Assembly (NCBI GenBank): GCA_963819175.1
Contig: CAWFVJ010000007.1
Coordinates: 145,556 to 209,555 of the forward strand
Direction: 5' to 3'
DNA: 64,000 nt
From: CAWBRT01 sp963819175
Lineage (GTDB): Bacteria; Acidobacteriota; Terriglobia; Terriglobales; Acidobacteriaceae
The notes under the pieces were generated by a model. That model was not told where the DNA came from, made no database searches, and saw only the letters and a program-made list of their open reading frames with translations. This document shows positions 27,905-35,858 of the stretch, in pieces (the first letter of the stretch is position 1; each line of letters begins with the position of its first letter). The translations under genes were made by a program, and so were the position numbers.

Positions 27905-28092
27905 GGGAGTGTCATGTTGAGCGTAGCGAAACATCCCGTGGAACTGCCGCACTCCGCGCCGCGCGATCTTTTTTGATAATCTTTAGGTTCGATGGTGCCC
28001 CACGTTCGCCCGCTGTTGGCTAACCTGGGGTAGTTTCTTGATACACCACCCCCGCCCACATCTGCTAACCGCAGCAGATGTGGGGGCACCGT
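27905..28092. repeat. Family C arm followed by two family A hairpins
   Basis: AGTGTCATGTTGAGCGTAGC (family C-like, also at 30663), then GTGCCCCACGTTCGCCCGCTG with GGCTAACCTGGGGTAG and TTTCTTG, then in opposite orientation CCCACATCTGC...GCAGATGTGGGGGCACC. The first family A unit has a mismatched outer stem (CCCCACG versus CCTGGGG). Confidence 0.7.
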
Positions 28093-28138
28093 CAAGAGTA
28101 GAAGAGTAGAGATGTGGGCCACCAGCCTTTGCTGAATT

Positions 28139-29389
28139 TTATGGTTTAAACGGTCTCAATTCAGGGGTCCACTCCAAGCTCCCAATAGGTACAGAAGCGA
28201 GGGCATCAGAAAGCTCCTGCCTGCATTCGCGAACTTTCTTCTGTACAGAGAACCTCAGCTTCCGGTAAAGCGCGTCTTCCGTCGATTTGCATCCTTTCTT
28301 TGCGATGAATTGCTTAATCGTGTCCTCAAATGCGTACTCGAATTCCTTGATCTCGTGTTGTACGACCTCGGGATCGTAGATCACGGTCGTCCGTGTCGAT
28401 TGCTCGTGAGGGGTACGTGTGCCAACGAACGCAACTTCCTCTCCTATTATGATTAATCCATGTCTGGGCAATTGCTCGCACCACACCATCTGAAGAGAAT
28501 GATTATCTATATGCTCTGCCAGAGCCGCGAGCAAAGCGTCATAGCGCGGCAGGTAATTACGCTTTGCCTTATCCGCCAGAGCTGGTTTATCGTGCAGTCT
28601 CTCAAGATAGATGTCCGGACATATCATGCATCGGATTGTCGATCCGGTACGGAGGAGTTCTAGCAATAATTTCCGTTCGCAGAGGTAGAGCGCGTGGAGC
28701 TCCGCAGTAGTGTCTTCCGGAGCTTCGGGCGAGACCGCCAGCGCTGATACGATGCCAGCCAATCGGATCTCTGCCTTCTTGCCAGATTTCAATATGCGTT
28801 CGTATGCCTCCATGATACGCCGGGTACGTAGCTTTCGGGCAATGATCGGATCGTCATCGGTGATGGACTCCGCGCGTTTTGTGACTCCCGCGCCAACAAC
28901 ATTCTCAAGCCATTGTGAAACCGCGTCCTGCACAGTTGCATGGGCCTGGTCGGCATCAAATAGTTTGTAGATTTTCCCAATAACGTCAGGGAAAAGTCCC
29001 GAAAGCGATTCTTCTTTCAATATCAAACACTTTCGACCAAGTGCCATCATGTACCCTAGTTCAAGCGCGACATTAGGGGAGTGCACCGGTGTGCGCGCTA
29101 TATCTTCAAACACAACGATGGCATACCGGGAATTATCCATGCAGAACTTCACGTTGGGCCATAGATCATCCTCGTACTGGACATCACGCGCGAGAATTGC
29201 CGTTAGTCCATAGCGACGTAGCGTATCCTTGATTGCACGCTCAATGTCTCCATATTGTGGCTTTTTGCCATATCGCATAATCACAAAGACATTTTTGGCG
29301 AAATTCTCGCTACATTCTTTTTTGGCGAAATTCTCGCTACATTCATTGCGACGTTTCCGGCTCTTCTGGGCAGAATCAGTTAATCTCAT
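28139..29389 (-). CDS. TIR-like/nucleotide-binding domain protein with a PLD-like C-terminal domain
   Basis: Residues about 34-165 of this 416-aa protein form a Rossmann-like TIR-type domain: NVFVIMRYGKK, a conserved DNSRYAIVVFEDI strand and SPNVALELGYMMALGRKCLI, whose Glu corresponds to the catalytic position of TIR-like NADases. The C-terminal half contains RHGLIIIGEEVAFVGTRTP, reminiscent of a degenerate phospholipase-D half-site. Such proteins often act in immunity or stress signalling, but no partner genes are next to it. The N-terminus holds a 27-base tandem duplication (ECSENFAKK then ECSENFAKN). It is AT-richer than the flanking metabolic genes, suggesting transfer. Confidence 0.7.
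   Translation of the reverse strand: MRLTDSAQKSRKRRNECSENFAKKECSENFAKNVFVIMRYGKKPQYGDIERAIKDTLRRYGLTAILARDVQYEDDLWPNVKFCMDNSRYAIVVFEDIARTPVHSPNVALELGYMMALGRKCLILKEESLSGLFPDVIGKIYKLFDADQAHATVQDAVSQWLENVVGAGVTKRAESITDDDPIIARKLRTRRIMEAYERILKSGKKAEIRLAGIVSALAVSPEAPEDTTAELHALYLCERKLLLELLRTGSTIRCMICPDIYLERLHDKPALADKAKRNYLPRYDALLAALAEHIDNHSLQMVWCEQLPRHGLIIIGEEVAFVGTRTPHEQSTRTTVIYDPEVVQHEIKEFEYAFEDTIKQFIAKKGCKSTEDALYRKLRFSVQKKVRECRQELSDALASVPIGSLEWTPELRPFKP
29291..29344. repeat. 27-bp tandem duplication inside the TIR-like gene
   Basis: Two adjacent copies of TTTTTTGGCGAAATTCTCGC plus TACATTC, differing at one base, encode the 9-residue repeat ECSENFAKK/N. The count could vary between strains and changes only the linker before the TIR-like domain. 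Confidence 0.85.
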
Positions 29390-29465
29390 TTTGTTTGCTT
29401 GCGACGCAATTTAACAGTACATTCTGCAACGGTTCCAACGCCAGGGTGGGGTCGTTATCGACCCT

Positions 29466-30578
29466 CTAGTAAACGTCCTGCTCCGCCGTAATCGGCAGCT
29501 TGATCGGCTTCTTAAGCCGGGCGGAAAGGTCGAAGGCCTTGGTCAGCATCAGGCGATTGTGAGCCTCCGCGGCGGTAGCGTGTTGTGTTGGCAAGTCCAG
29601 TGCGACGCGGTTCAGCCACTGCTCGGTTTCGTCCCGCATCGGTCCTCGCAATTCGCCAATGGCCATATCTCCCGGAGGGTAGCTCCCCATGAAATCGACT
29701 CGGCGCGAAGTATCCGGGTTGTAGCCTTCGGACTGTGACTTGCTCGTCGCCAGCACGATGTCGCGATGGGTATCGTCGATAGTCAGCACGCCGTCCGTGC
29801 CCACAATGCCGACATCGAGACTATAGACGGCCCCCGGCCACACCACCGGCAGCGCCCACGAGATCGTCGCCTGATAGATGCTGCCATCGCTGAAGCTAAT
29901 CACGCCCGCGGTGGCGTCGATCCCCTTCCACTCCGGCCCCAGTGCTTTGTCAATCGAGCGGGCGTAGATCTCGACCGGGGTCTTCGCCTCCATCATCCAC
30001 ATCACGATGTCCAAAGCGTGCGTGCCCGAAATCACCATCGGCGAAATCTTTTCCGGATGGTCCGTGCGCTTGTAGTTGTCGATGGCCACCAGGCGGTTCA
30101 TAAAAGCGCGCGAGCTGACCAGCGTCACGTCGCCCAACTGTCCGGAGCGCACCTTTTCTTTTGCCGCCAACCAGCGCCGCCGGAAGCGTTGCGTGTATCC
30201 CACCACGGCGTCAACGCCGCTTGCCTTGATCGCCTTCATCACCCGCTCGGAATCGGCAAGATCGGTGGCCAGCGGTTTCTCGATCATCAGCGAATACTTG
30301 TGTTCGCACGCCGCCAGAATGGGATCGACATGCAGATGCTCATCGGTCGATACGATGACAGCAGTGACCTCGCTGCGATTGAGCAGCTCGCGGTAATCGT
30401 CGGTCACGAAATCGGCGCCAATCTTGTCGGCTACCAGCTTCGCCCGCTCCGGTTTGATCTCAGCGATACCAATCCAGTCCACCTGTGGATGACGCGCCGC
30501 CACCTCTCCACGGAACAAGCCGACACGGCCCGCGCCAATAATGGCAAGTCCAATTCGCTTTGCCTTGCGATCTCTCAT
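29466..30578 (-). CDS. Gfo/Idh/MocA family oxidoreductase (inositol 2-dehydrogenase-like)
   Basis: This is a 370-aa NAD(P)-dependent dehydrogenase. The Rossmann motif is LAIIGAGRVGLFRGE, the EKP motif is SLMIEKPLATDLADS, and the substrate-binding domain includes GYTQRFRRRWLAAKE and VISGTHALDIVMWMM. The layout resembles myo-inositol 2-dehydrogenase and scyllo-inositol oxidoreductases more than the shorter paralogue at 13775. A strong GGAGGAG ribosome site precedes the ATG. It is flanked by the TIR-like gene downstream and repeats upstream, so it may be a single-gene unit. Confidence 0.9.
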   Translation of the reverse strand: MRDRKAKRIGLAIIGAGRVGLFRGEVAARHPQVDWIGIAEIKPERAKLVADKIGADFVTDDYRELLNRSEVTAVIVSTDEHLHVDPILAACEHKYSLMIEKPLATDLADSERVMKAIKASGVDAVVGYTQRFRRRWLAAKEKVRSGQLGDVTLVSSRAFMNRLVAIDNYKRTDHPEKISPMVISGTHALDIVMWMMEAKTPVEIYARSIDKALGPEWKGIDATAGVISFSDGSIYQATISWALPVVWPGAVYSLDVGIVGTDGVLTIDDTHRDIVLATSKSQSEGYNPDTSRRVDFMGSYPPGDMAIGELRGPMRDETEQWLNRVALDLPTQHATAAEAHNRLMLTKAFDLSARLKKPIKLPITAEQDVY

Positions 30579-30659
30579 TACTCTCCTCCGGCATCGAAAT
30601 GTTCTATCTTCTGTTTTCGATAGTGTAGTGCGTCAGAAATACCTTACATAACTAAACAC

Positions 30660-30812
30660 ACCTCAGAAGTGTCATGTTGAGCGTAGCGAAACATTCCATG
30701 GCACTACCCCACCCGGTGCCCCTCGGGGTTTTGATGAAAGCGTTGGCTGTTCCTTGACTCCAAACCGTGCTGGGATTCTTCGCTTCCTATGGTCGCTCAG
30801 AATGACACCCCG
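30660..30812. repeat. Family C-like palindromic repeat
   Basis: It opens AAGTGTCATGTTGAGCGTAG with CGAAACATTCCATGGCAC and closes TGGTCGCTCAGAATGACACC, whose end complements the opening GTGTCAT. The copy at 27905 has the same opening half. It is non-coding and sits between the Gfo/Idh/MocA and amidohydrolase genes. Confidence 0.6.
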
Positions 30813-30842
30813 AACAGTAGTCGCATGAAGTTCCCTCGACGA

Positions 30843-31928
30843 TCAGACCTGAATATTAAGCAGCTTTGCGGCGTTTGTGCCAAGAATCAGAGACCGCTGG
30901 GCCGCCGGAATCTTCTCCAACACCTGTACCGGCATGTCATAGCCCATGTCGTAGCAATAGTCGCTGCCCAAAACGATTCTATCGGCGCCCACGTACTCAA
31001 TCAGGTAGGCAAGAATCTGCGGGCTATGCGTGATCGTATCGTAATGGAAGCGGCGCAGATAAGCCGTTGCCGGCTGCTTCATATGCTTCAGCTCTGGTCG
31101 CACCTTGACGCCGTGATCGAGGCGCCCCGAAAGCCAAGGGAACGTTCCGCCGCCGTGGGGCAGCATTACATTCAGCTTCGGAAAGGTGTCCATGACGCCG
31201 CCGAAGATCAGGTAGGATGCGGCAATTCCCGTTTCATACGGATTCCCCAGCAGGTTGCGCAGGTAAAATCTCGGCAGCCGCTCCATCTCTCCAATGATGT
31301 CCACCGAGTGCAGGAAAATCGGCCAGCCGAGCTGTTCGCACTTGGCGTAAATCGGGAAGTATTCCCGGAAGTCCATCTCGTGTCCTGCCGGCACGGTGGA
31401 GAGGTAGAGGCCATTCATTCCCGGCAGCTTGCTTACGCGCTCCAACTCCTGCAGGGCCAGCTTGGGGTCCTGCATTGGCAGCGTTGCCATACCCACAAAA
31501 CGCTTGGGATACTTGGCATGGGCTTCCACGCAGCTATCGTTGTAGGCCTGCGCGAGCGCGAGGCCCAGGTCGGGCGGAGCCCAGTACACCATGGGACTGC
31601 TCAGCGACAGCGCGTGTATGTCGACGCCCTGTTTATCCATCGCCTTGATGCGCGCTGTCAGATCGACAAAATCAGGCGAAAAAGCCGCCGCGAACTTGCC
31701 CATGCTGTAGGTTACATAGCCCTTCTGATTTTTCCCGACCTTGGCTCCATGCTTGGGGCCTTCTTTGGCTACCATATCGACCCAGGCTTGCGGATACCAG
31801 TGCGCATGCGTGTCGATGACCGGTGCGCGCGGGCCGACGCTGGTTTGTGGTGCTGCGTTTGCCAGTGAGCCGGTGAGAGAAACGCCACCGGCAATGGCGG
31901 TACTGACTAGAAAGTCGCGCCTGTTCAT
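30843..31928 (-). CDS. Exported amidohydrolase-2 / ACMSD-type enzyme with Tat signal
   Basis: The 361-aa protein is a paralogue of the enzyme at 18144, with the metal motif VIDTHAHWYPQ, LPHGGGTFPWLSGRL, and the metal Asp in VLGSDYCYDM. It starts with a twin-arginine signal (MNRRDFLVSTAIAGG, then ANA), so it is probably folded with its metal and exported. The start after GAGGGG is preferred over a 108-codon upstream extension that only translates repeat sequence. The role may be periplasmic conversion of an aromatic or lactone-like acid. Confidence 0.87.
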   Translation of the reverse strand: MNRRDFLVSTAIAGGVSLTGSLANAAPQTSVGPRAPVIDTHAHWYPQAWVDMVAKEGPKHGAKVGKNQKGYVTYSMGKFAAAFSPDFVDLTARIKAMDKQGVDIHALSLSSPMVYWAPPDLGLALAQAYNDSCVEAHAKYPKRFVGMATLPMQDPKLALQELERVSKLPGMNGLYLSTVPAGHEMDFREYFPIYAKCEQLGWPIFLHSVDIIGEMERLPRFYLRNLLGNPYETGIAASYLIFGGVMDTFPKLNVMLPHGGGTFPWLSGRLDHGVKVRPELKHMKQPATAYLRRFHYDTITHSPQILAYLIEYVGADRIVLGSDYCYDMGYDMPVQVLEKIPAAQRSLILGTNAAKLLNIQV

Positions 31929-32072
31929 TGAACCCCTCGTTGAGAGCTTGCTAAAGGATTGGGATTGCTGAATTTTCGAGCAACACTGTAGTACACATCC
32001 CGCCAAATCGCAATTGCAAGCCGCGCGGCGAGCGACCACTGGTGTACGCCTCCTCTGGAACTGGAAGGTGAA

Positions 32073-32195
32073 GGTGCCCCAGGTTCGCCCGGTTTTGGCT
32101 AACCTGGGGTAGTTTTTTCGCGCAGGCTGGACTCCATGAAAGCTGTATCCCTTTTGGTGCCCCACATCTGCCGTCGTCAGCAGATGTGGGCTTGC
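32073..32195. repeat. Two family A hairpin repeats
   Basis: The first (32073-32120) reads GTGCCCCAGGTTCGCCCGG...GGCTAACCTGGGGTAG then TTTTTTC. The second (32156-32190) reads GTGCCCCACATCTGCCG...AGCAGATGTGGG. Stem bases differ but pairing is kept in both. Confidence 0.75.
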
Positions 32196-32221
32196 CTGGG
32201 TAGAATTTGCGCCCAACCCGC

Positions 32222-32258
32222 AAACAAAAAACAACGGGAGCAACCATGTCACTCCCGT
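32222..32258 (-). terminator. Intrinsic terminator of the MFS gene
   Basis: Read on the minus strand: ACGGGAG, an 11-base loop, CTCCCGT, then TGTTTTTTGTTTG. It starts 31 bp after the transporter stop codon. Confidence 0.85.
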
Positions 32259-32288
32259 CTAATTTGTATTCCCTTCGCGAGCCGCCGG

Positions 32289-33741
32289 CTATTGTCCCGC
32301 GGCGGCCTTTTTCAAGCGGGAATCGGGGCTGCCCAGCATTTCCTCGATTTCAGCAATCGACTTGTGGCGGGTTTCGATGCCGAAGTAGAAGATCACTGCC
32401 AGCAGCAAACCGCAGCAGGCGAAGAAGACATACGCCGGTCCCACCGCATTGATCGTTGCCTTTGGTGTAACCAGGTTAGTGGTTCCGGCAAATATGGCCA
32501 GGATCATCGGCCCAAAGATCCGGCCGATGCCGCCGATGCCATACGCTGAACCCATTCCGGTAGCGCGCAGCCGCTGCGGCCAGATCTCAGTCGAGTACGG
32601 GCCGGTAATCGACCACCCGCCATTGATAAACGCATAGACCGCGATGAACGCCGGGTAAATGATGGGTACCGTTCCCCAGTAGGAATTGAAGTAACGGGCC
32701 ACGATCAAGCAGGTGATCATCGACCCGATGCCGATCATCATCCCGCCCACCCTGCGGCCCACAACCTCCGACAGGTAAGCCCAGACAAATTTTCCGATGA
32801 TGCTGGAAATTGCCACGGCGATAAACATCTTGGCCGCCTTGGTCGCCGGAATCTTCAACACCAGTGCCAGCAGCGTTGGTCCCCACAGCACGAAACCGTA
32901 GTCCATGATCGACTGAAAGAAACTGGCGATCCACGATACCGCCACACTGCGCGGATACTTGAAAATCTCCACGAAGCGAGGCGTCGTCTCCTTGACCAGC
33001 ACTTTCTCATCGACCACCACATTCCGGTAGTCGACTGTATCACCCGTAATCCAATTGATCGAGTTGGACCGCTCGCTCGTACTTGCCTTTTCTGATCAGG
33101 TAGCGTGGCGACTCGCGCATCCAGAAGCGGAACAGCAACGACAGCAGCGCCGGCGCCAGACCGATAAGGAACAATCCCCTCCAACCGATCACCGGAGTGA
33201 GATAAGCGGCCGACAGACTGCCCAGCAACGTCCCGGCCGGAATCAGCGCGGTCACGATTCCGCCGATTACCCCGCGATAGCGGCTCGGCATGAACTCCTG
33301 CACCAGCGGCAGGTCGACTGAATACAGACCGCCAACGCCGAATCCAACCAGGAAGCGAAACACCGAGAGAAAGATCCAGTTTCCTTCCGGGGTGAAGTAC
33401 ATAATGCCGCTCGGAATAGTGAAGGCCGCGGTGGTCAGGTACAGCACCGGCATTCTGCCGATCCGGTCGGCCAGGTGGCCGAAGAAGAAAGACCCGATCA
33501 GGCTTCCCACTCCCGCACTCAGCAGCACGGTCGCGGTGGCGGCGAAACTCAGTTTCCAGGGGACGACGATGAAGGCCAAAACAAAGCCGATGATGTAGTA
33601 GTCGAAGAACTCAAGCATGTCCCCCAGCACGGCTGCCGTGATCAGCTTGTAATGATTGACGGTAAGCCGCGAGCTCTCCAGTTTGGCGAACAGATCACTG
33701 AAGGTGATGGTGGCGGAATTGGCGGCCTTCTCATTAGCCAT
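32289..33741 (-). CDS. MFS transporter (sugar/aromatic-acid symporter type), one frameshift
   Basis: The first half (MANEKAANSAT..., TM1 with GDMLEFFDYYIIGFVLAF, FGHLADRIGRMPVLY, VGFGVGGLYSVDLPLVQEF) and second half (WSITGPYSTEIWPQRLRATG, then GIETRHKSIAEIEEML) form one 12-TM transporter of about 483 aa. The motif set matches the metabolite:H+ and aromatic-acid:H+ symporter groups. An extra base near 33062 shifts the frame after KGKYERAVQ; correcting it gives SINWITGDTVDYRNVVV. The start was chosen at 33741 after AGGA. It diverges from the cupin gene. Confidence 0.88.
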
Positions 33742-34039
33742 CGTTAGGTTCCTGTTCTGTAAATTGAACGGCATCGGGCAAGTGCCGCCGTCCGGCCGAA
33801 CTATAAGCGCTGCCGCACCGGAATTTCTTTGCAGCCGGCAGCCGCAACACTCCCGTGCCAGATAAAACGTCTTCCGAAACCGGAGAGCATCGCAAATATC
33901 TGACTTAAGTGGCGATCATGTTAGGATTCTGGTTACTTCCTTGTCAATCAATTTCGCGCTCCTCAGGCGGCGCGGGTGCGGCTGAATTCTGCGGTTTTAG
34001 TTGTTGCGCCTTAAGCGGATTCTGCAAAGGGGAATAAAG
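33742..34039. other. Divergent promoter region, MFS / cupin
   Basis: About 300 bp without a gene separates two divergent genes. An AT-richer part (33860-33960) is the likely promoter zone. I saw no clear operator. Confidence 0.4.
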
Positions 34040-34396
34040 ATGAGGATTGTTCAGGTCGGCGGCTTGCCGGTGACGGTGCTGCCACAGCATCATGAAGTTT
34101 TTGCCCGGGAAATCTGGGGACCAGCGACCGGCGGGAAGAAAGTTACAGTGCTGCATAACGTCATGCTGGCTCACGGCGGGGCGGAGATGCACACTCATCC
34201 CGACTCCGAGCACATCTTTTATGTGCTCTCGGGCGAAATGAAGGTGACCGACGGCAAGCAGACCGTCATTCTCACTGCCGGGCAAGGTTTGGTGATCGAA
34301 GCGGGTGAACCGCACCAGGTAACCGGCACCGGAAACATGGATTGCCAGTACCTCGCGATCACCAGTCCCCCAGTGGCTTGGCCGGGCAAGCCGTAA
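34040..34396 (+). CDS. Single-domain cupin protein
   Basis: The 118-aa beta-barrel has the cupin metal motif GGAEMHTHPDSEHIFYVLSG and second motif GQGLVIEAGEPHQV, with three His and one Glu available for a metal. Small cupins are isomerases, dioxygenases or sensors; no specific role is evident. The start at 34040 follows AAGGGG. Two family B hairpins begin 55 bp after its stop. Confidence 0.87.
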   Translation: MRIVQVGGLPVTVLPQHHEVFAREIWGPATGGKKVTVLHNVMLAHGGAEMHTHPDSEHIFYVLSGEMKVTDGKQTVILTAGQGLVIEAGEPHQVTGTGNMDCQYLAITSPPVAWPGKP

Positions 34397-34450
34397 ACGG
34401 CGATTGGGGCGACAGCGGAGAAGGTCCTGCAAGAGACTTCGGAGGAACAC

Positions 34451-34542
34451 GTTGCCGGGGTCCCCGGCACGCGCCGCCGTTGCGCGTGTTGGGGTGGAAG
34501 CCGGGGTCCCCGGCACGCGCCGCCGTTGCGCGTGTTGGGGCT
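34451..34542. repeat. Tandem pair of family B hairpin repeats
   Basis: Two copies of a unit with CCGGGGTCCCCGGCACGCGC and CGCCGTTGCGCGTGTTGGGG are identical over 40 bp and stand head to tail, separated by TGGAAG. The same unit (44 of 49 positions) lies inside the alcohol dehydrogenase gene at 22100, and a diverged one lies at 35356. Confidence 0.88.
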
Positions 34543-34655
34543 ATTTGGTGCGGCAGCGCTTTGTGAGAGAATACGAGTCCCGAGCAAAAATCGCCGGTGG
34601 TTCTTCATACATCTGTATCATCGCGGATTACTCGAAGCATCACTGAAAGCATCGG

Positions 34656-35306
34656 ATGACGACCAGTCCTAAACTGCTCTTTTTAAGAAATTTTTTGAAG
34701 CATCCGGCCACCTTGGGATCTGTCGTCCCAAGCTCCAGGTTTCTCACCGAACGTCTGCTGCGGAGAGTGGATTTCCAGCGCGCGCGGGTGATCGTCGAAT
34801 ACGGGCCTGGGATCGGCAACATCAGCACGGCGATCGTGCGCAATATGCATCGCGATGCCTGTTGCGTTCTCATCGAGGTGAATCCGGACTTCGTGCTGCA
34901 TCTCCGTCGCGTCTTCGATGGTGATAGACGGGTGCGAATCTTCCATGGCTCCGCCGCGACCGTCGAAGAGGTCGTCCAGAACCTGGGATTCGAAGCAGCG
35001 GATTATGTCATCTCCGGCATTCCCTTCAGCACCATGCCCGAGGAGCTGCGTTTCTCGATTCTCGCGGCCTCCAATCGTGTTCTGCGCAAGGATGGCCGCC
35101 TGCTTGTCTATCAATTTACCCGCACCGTCCTGCCGGATCTGACTTCGGTTTTCGCTTCCGTGGACGAAGAGTTCGAACCGCGTAACGTTCTCCCCGCCCG
35201 CCTTTTCTACTGCCGTCCGAGGCAGTCGAATGGAGCATCCGCGGGGCTCGCACCCGACGACCGTCGAGAATCTGACGCAGGTCGCCTAGGCTTGTTTCAA
35301 AAATAG
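34656..35306 (+). CDS. SAM-dependent methyltransferase (PmtA/phospholipid N-methyltransferase-like)
   Basis: The 216-aa protein begins with the N-terminal signature of the bacterial phosphatidylethanolamine N-methyltransferase-like group (LFLRNFLKHPATLGSVVPSS). The SAM-binding motif follows in VIVEYGPGIGNISTAIV, then LIEVNPDFVLHL and the IPFSTMPEELR region. PmtA-type enzymes convert PE to PC at the membrane; related proteins methylate rRNA-like targets. The last 25 or so residues look unlike the family. There is no strong ribosome site. Confidence 0.82.
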   Translation: MTTSPKLLFLRNFLKHPATLGSVVPSSRFLTERLLRRVDFQRARVIVEYGPGIGNISTAIVRNMHRDACCVLIEVNPDFVLHLRRVFDGDRRVRIFHGSAATVEEVVQNLGFEAADYVISGIPFSTMPEELRFSILAASNRVLRKDGRLLVYQFTRTVLPDLTSVFASVDEEFEPRNVLPARLFYCRPRQSNGASAGLAPDDRRESDAGRLGLFQK

Positions 35307-35337
35307 TCGCCTTGAAGGGGCATCGCACTACTCTCTG

Positions 35338-35595
35338 AGGTGTCATCCTAAGCAGAGCCGGGGTTCCCGGCAACGGCCGTTTTTGCCGTTGCTGGGGTGG
35401 AGGAGCGAAGGATCTGCTGTTTGCGTGTGCTGAAAGGAAAGTCGATCCTTCGGACGCGCAAAATCGGCGCGACCTCAGGATGACACTCCTACAAGTTTTT
35501 CAGCAGCCTCTCTAGCCGCCAAAAAAACAGGGACTCGCGTCGCAAGCGTTCGACGGTGCCCCACATCTGCCGCAGTGAGCAGATGTGGGAGAACG
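35338..35595. repeat. Family C element containing a family B insertion, followed by a family A hairpin
   Basis: GTGTCATCCTAAGC is interrupted by about 45 bp of family B hairpin (AGCCGGGGTTCCCGGCAACG...CGTTGCTGGGGTGGA). The element resumes with GGAGCGAAGGATCTGCTG and closes CGACCTCAGGATGACACTCC and TTTTTCAGCAGCCT, the MITE-like end. A family A unit GTGCCCCACATCTGCCGCAG with GAGCAGATGTGGG follows at 35554-35591. Confidence 0.78.
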
Positions 35596-35858
35596 CATGC
35601 TGCTCTTAGCGTCTTTCACGAAATGTGCCTGGCTCGCGCGGCATTTTCTCCCGTTTTGGTACTTGAACCACGTCTTGCGTCAGGCTTTGCTTGACTTTAG
35701 CTTTGCGGCCAGCACTAATAATTCTCGATATTCTTAAAGCTATTTACGACCGGGGAATCCGCGCTGGGAGCGGCCTCCGGGTCGCATGGTTGTGTCCAAT
35801 GCGGCTGCGTTAGCAGCTTGCGAAAGATGTGGATCGAGCCAAGGGCCCCGGGGGGATC
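35596..35858. other. Upstream region of the YVTN protein gene
   Basis: No gene is supported. AT-rich sequence at 35700-35745 may hold the promoter of the downstream secreted protein. Confidence 0.35.

Noticed and set aside
31929..32252. N-terminal 108-codon extension of the exported amidohydrolase
   Set aside because: It translates family A hairpins; the Tat signal and GAGGGG at 31928 define the start.
34451..34542. Tandem family B pair as a plain terminator for the cupin gene
   Set aside because: It can fold, but there is no T-tract after either unit, and the same unit occurs inside a coding sequence, so a terminator role alone does not explain it.
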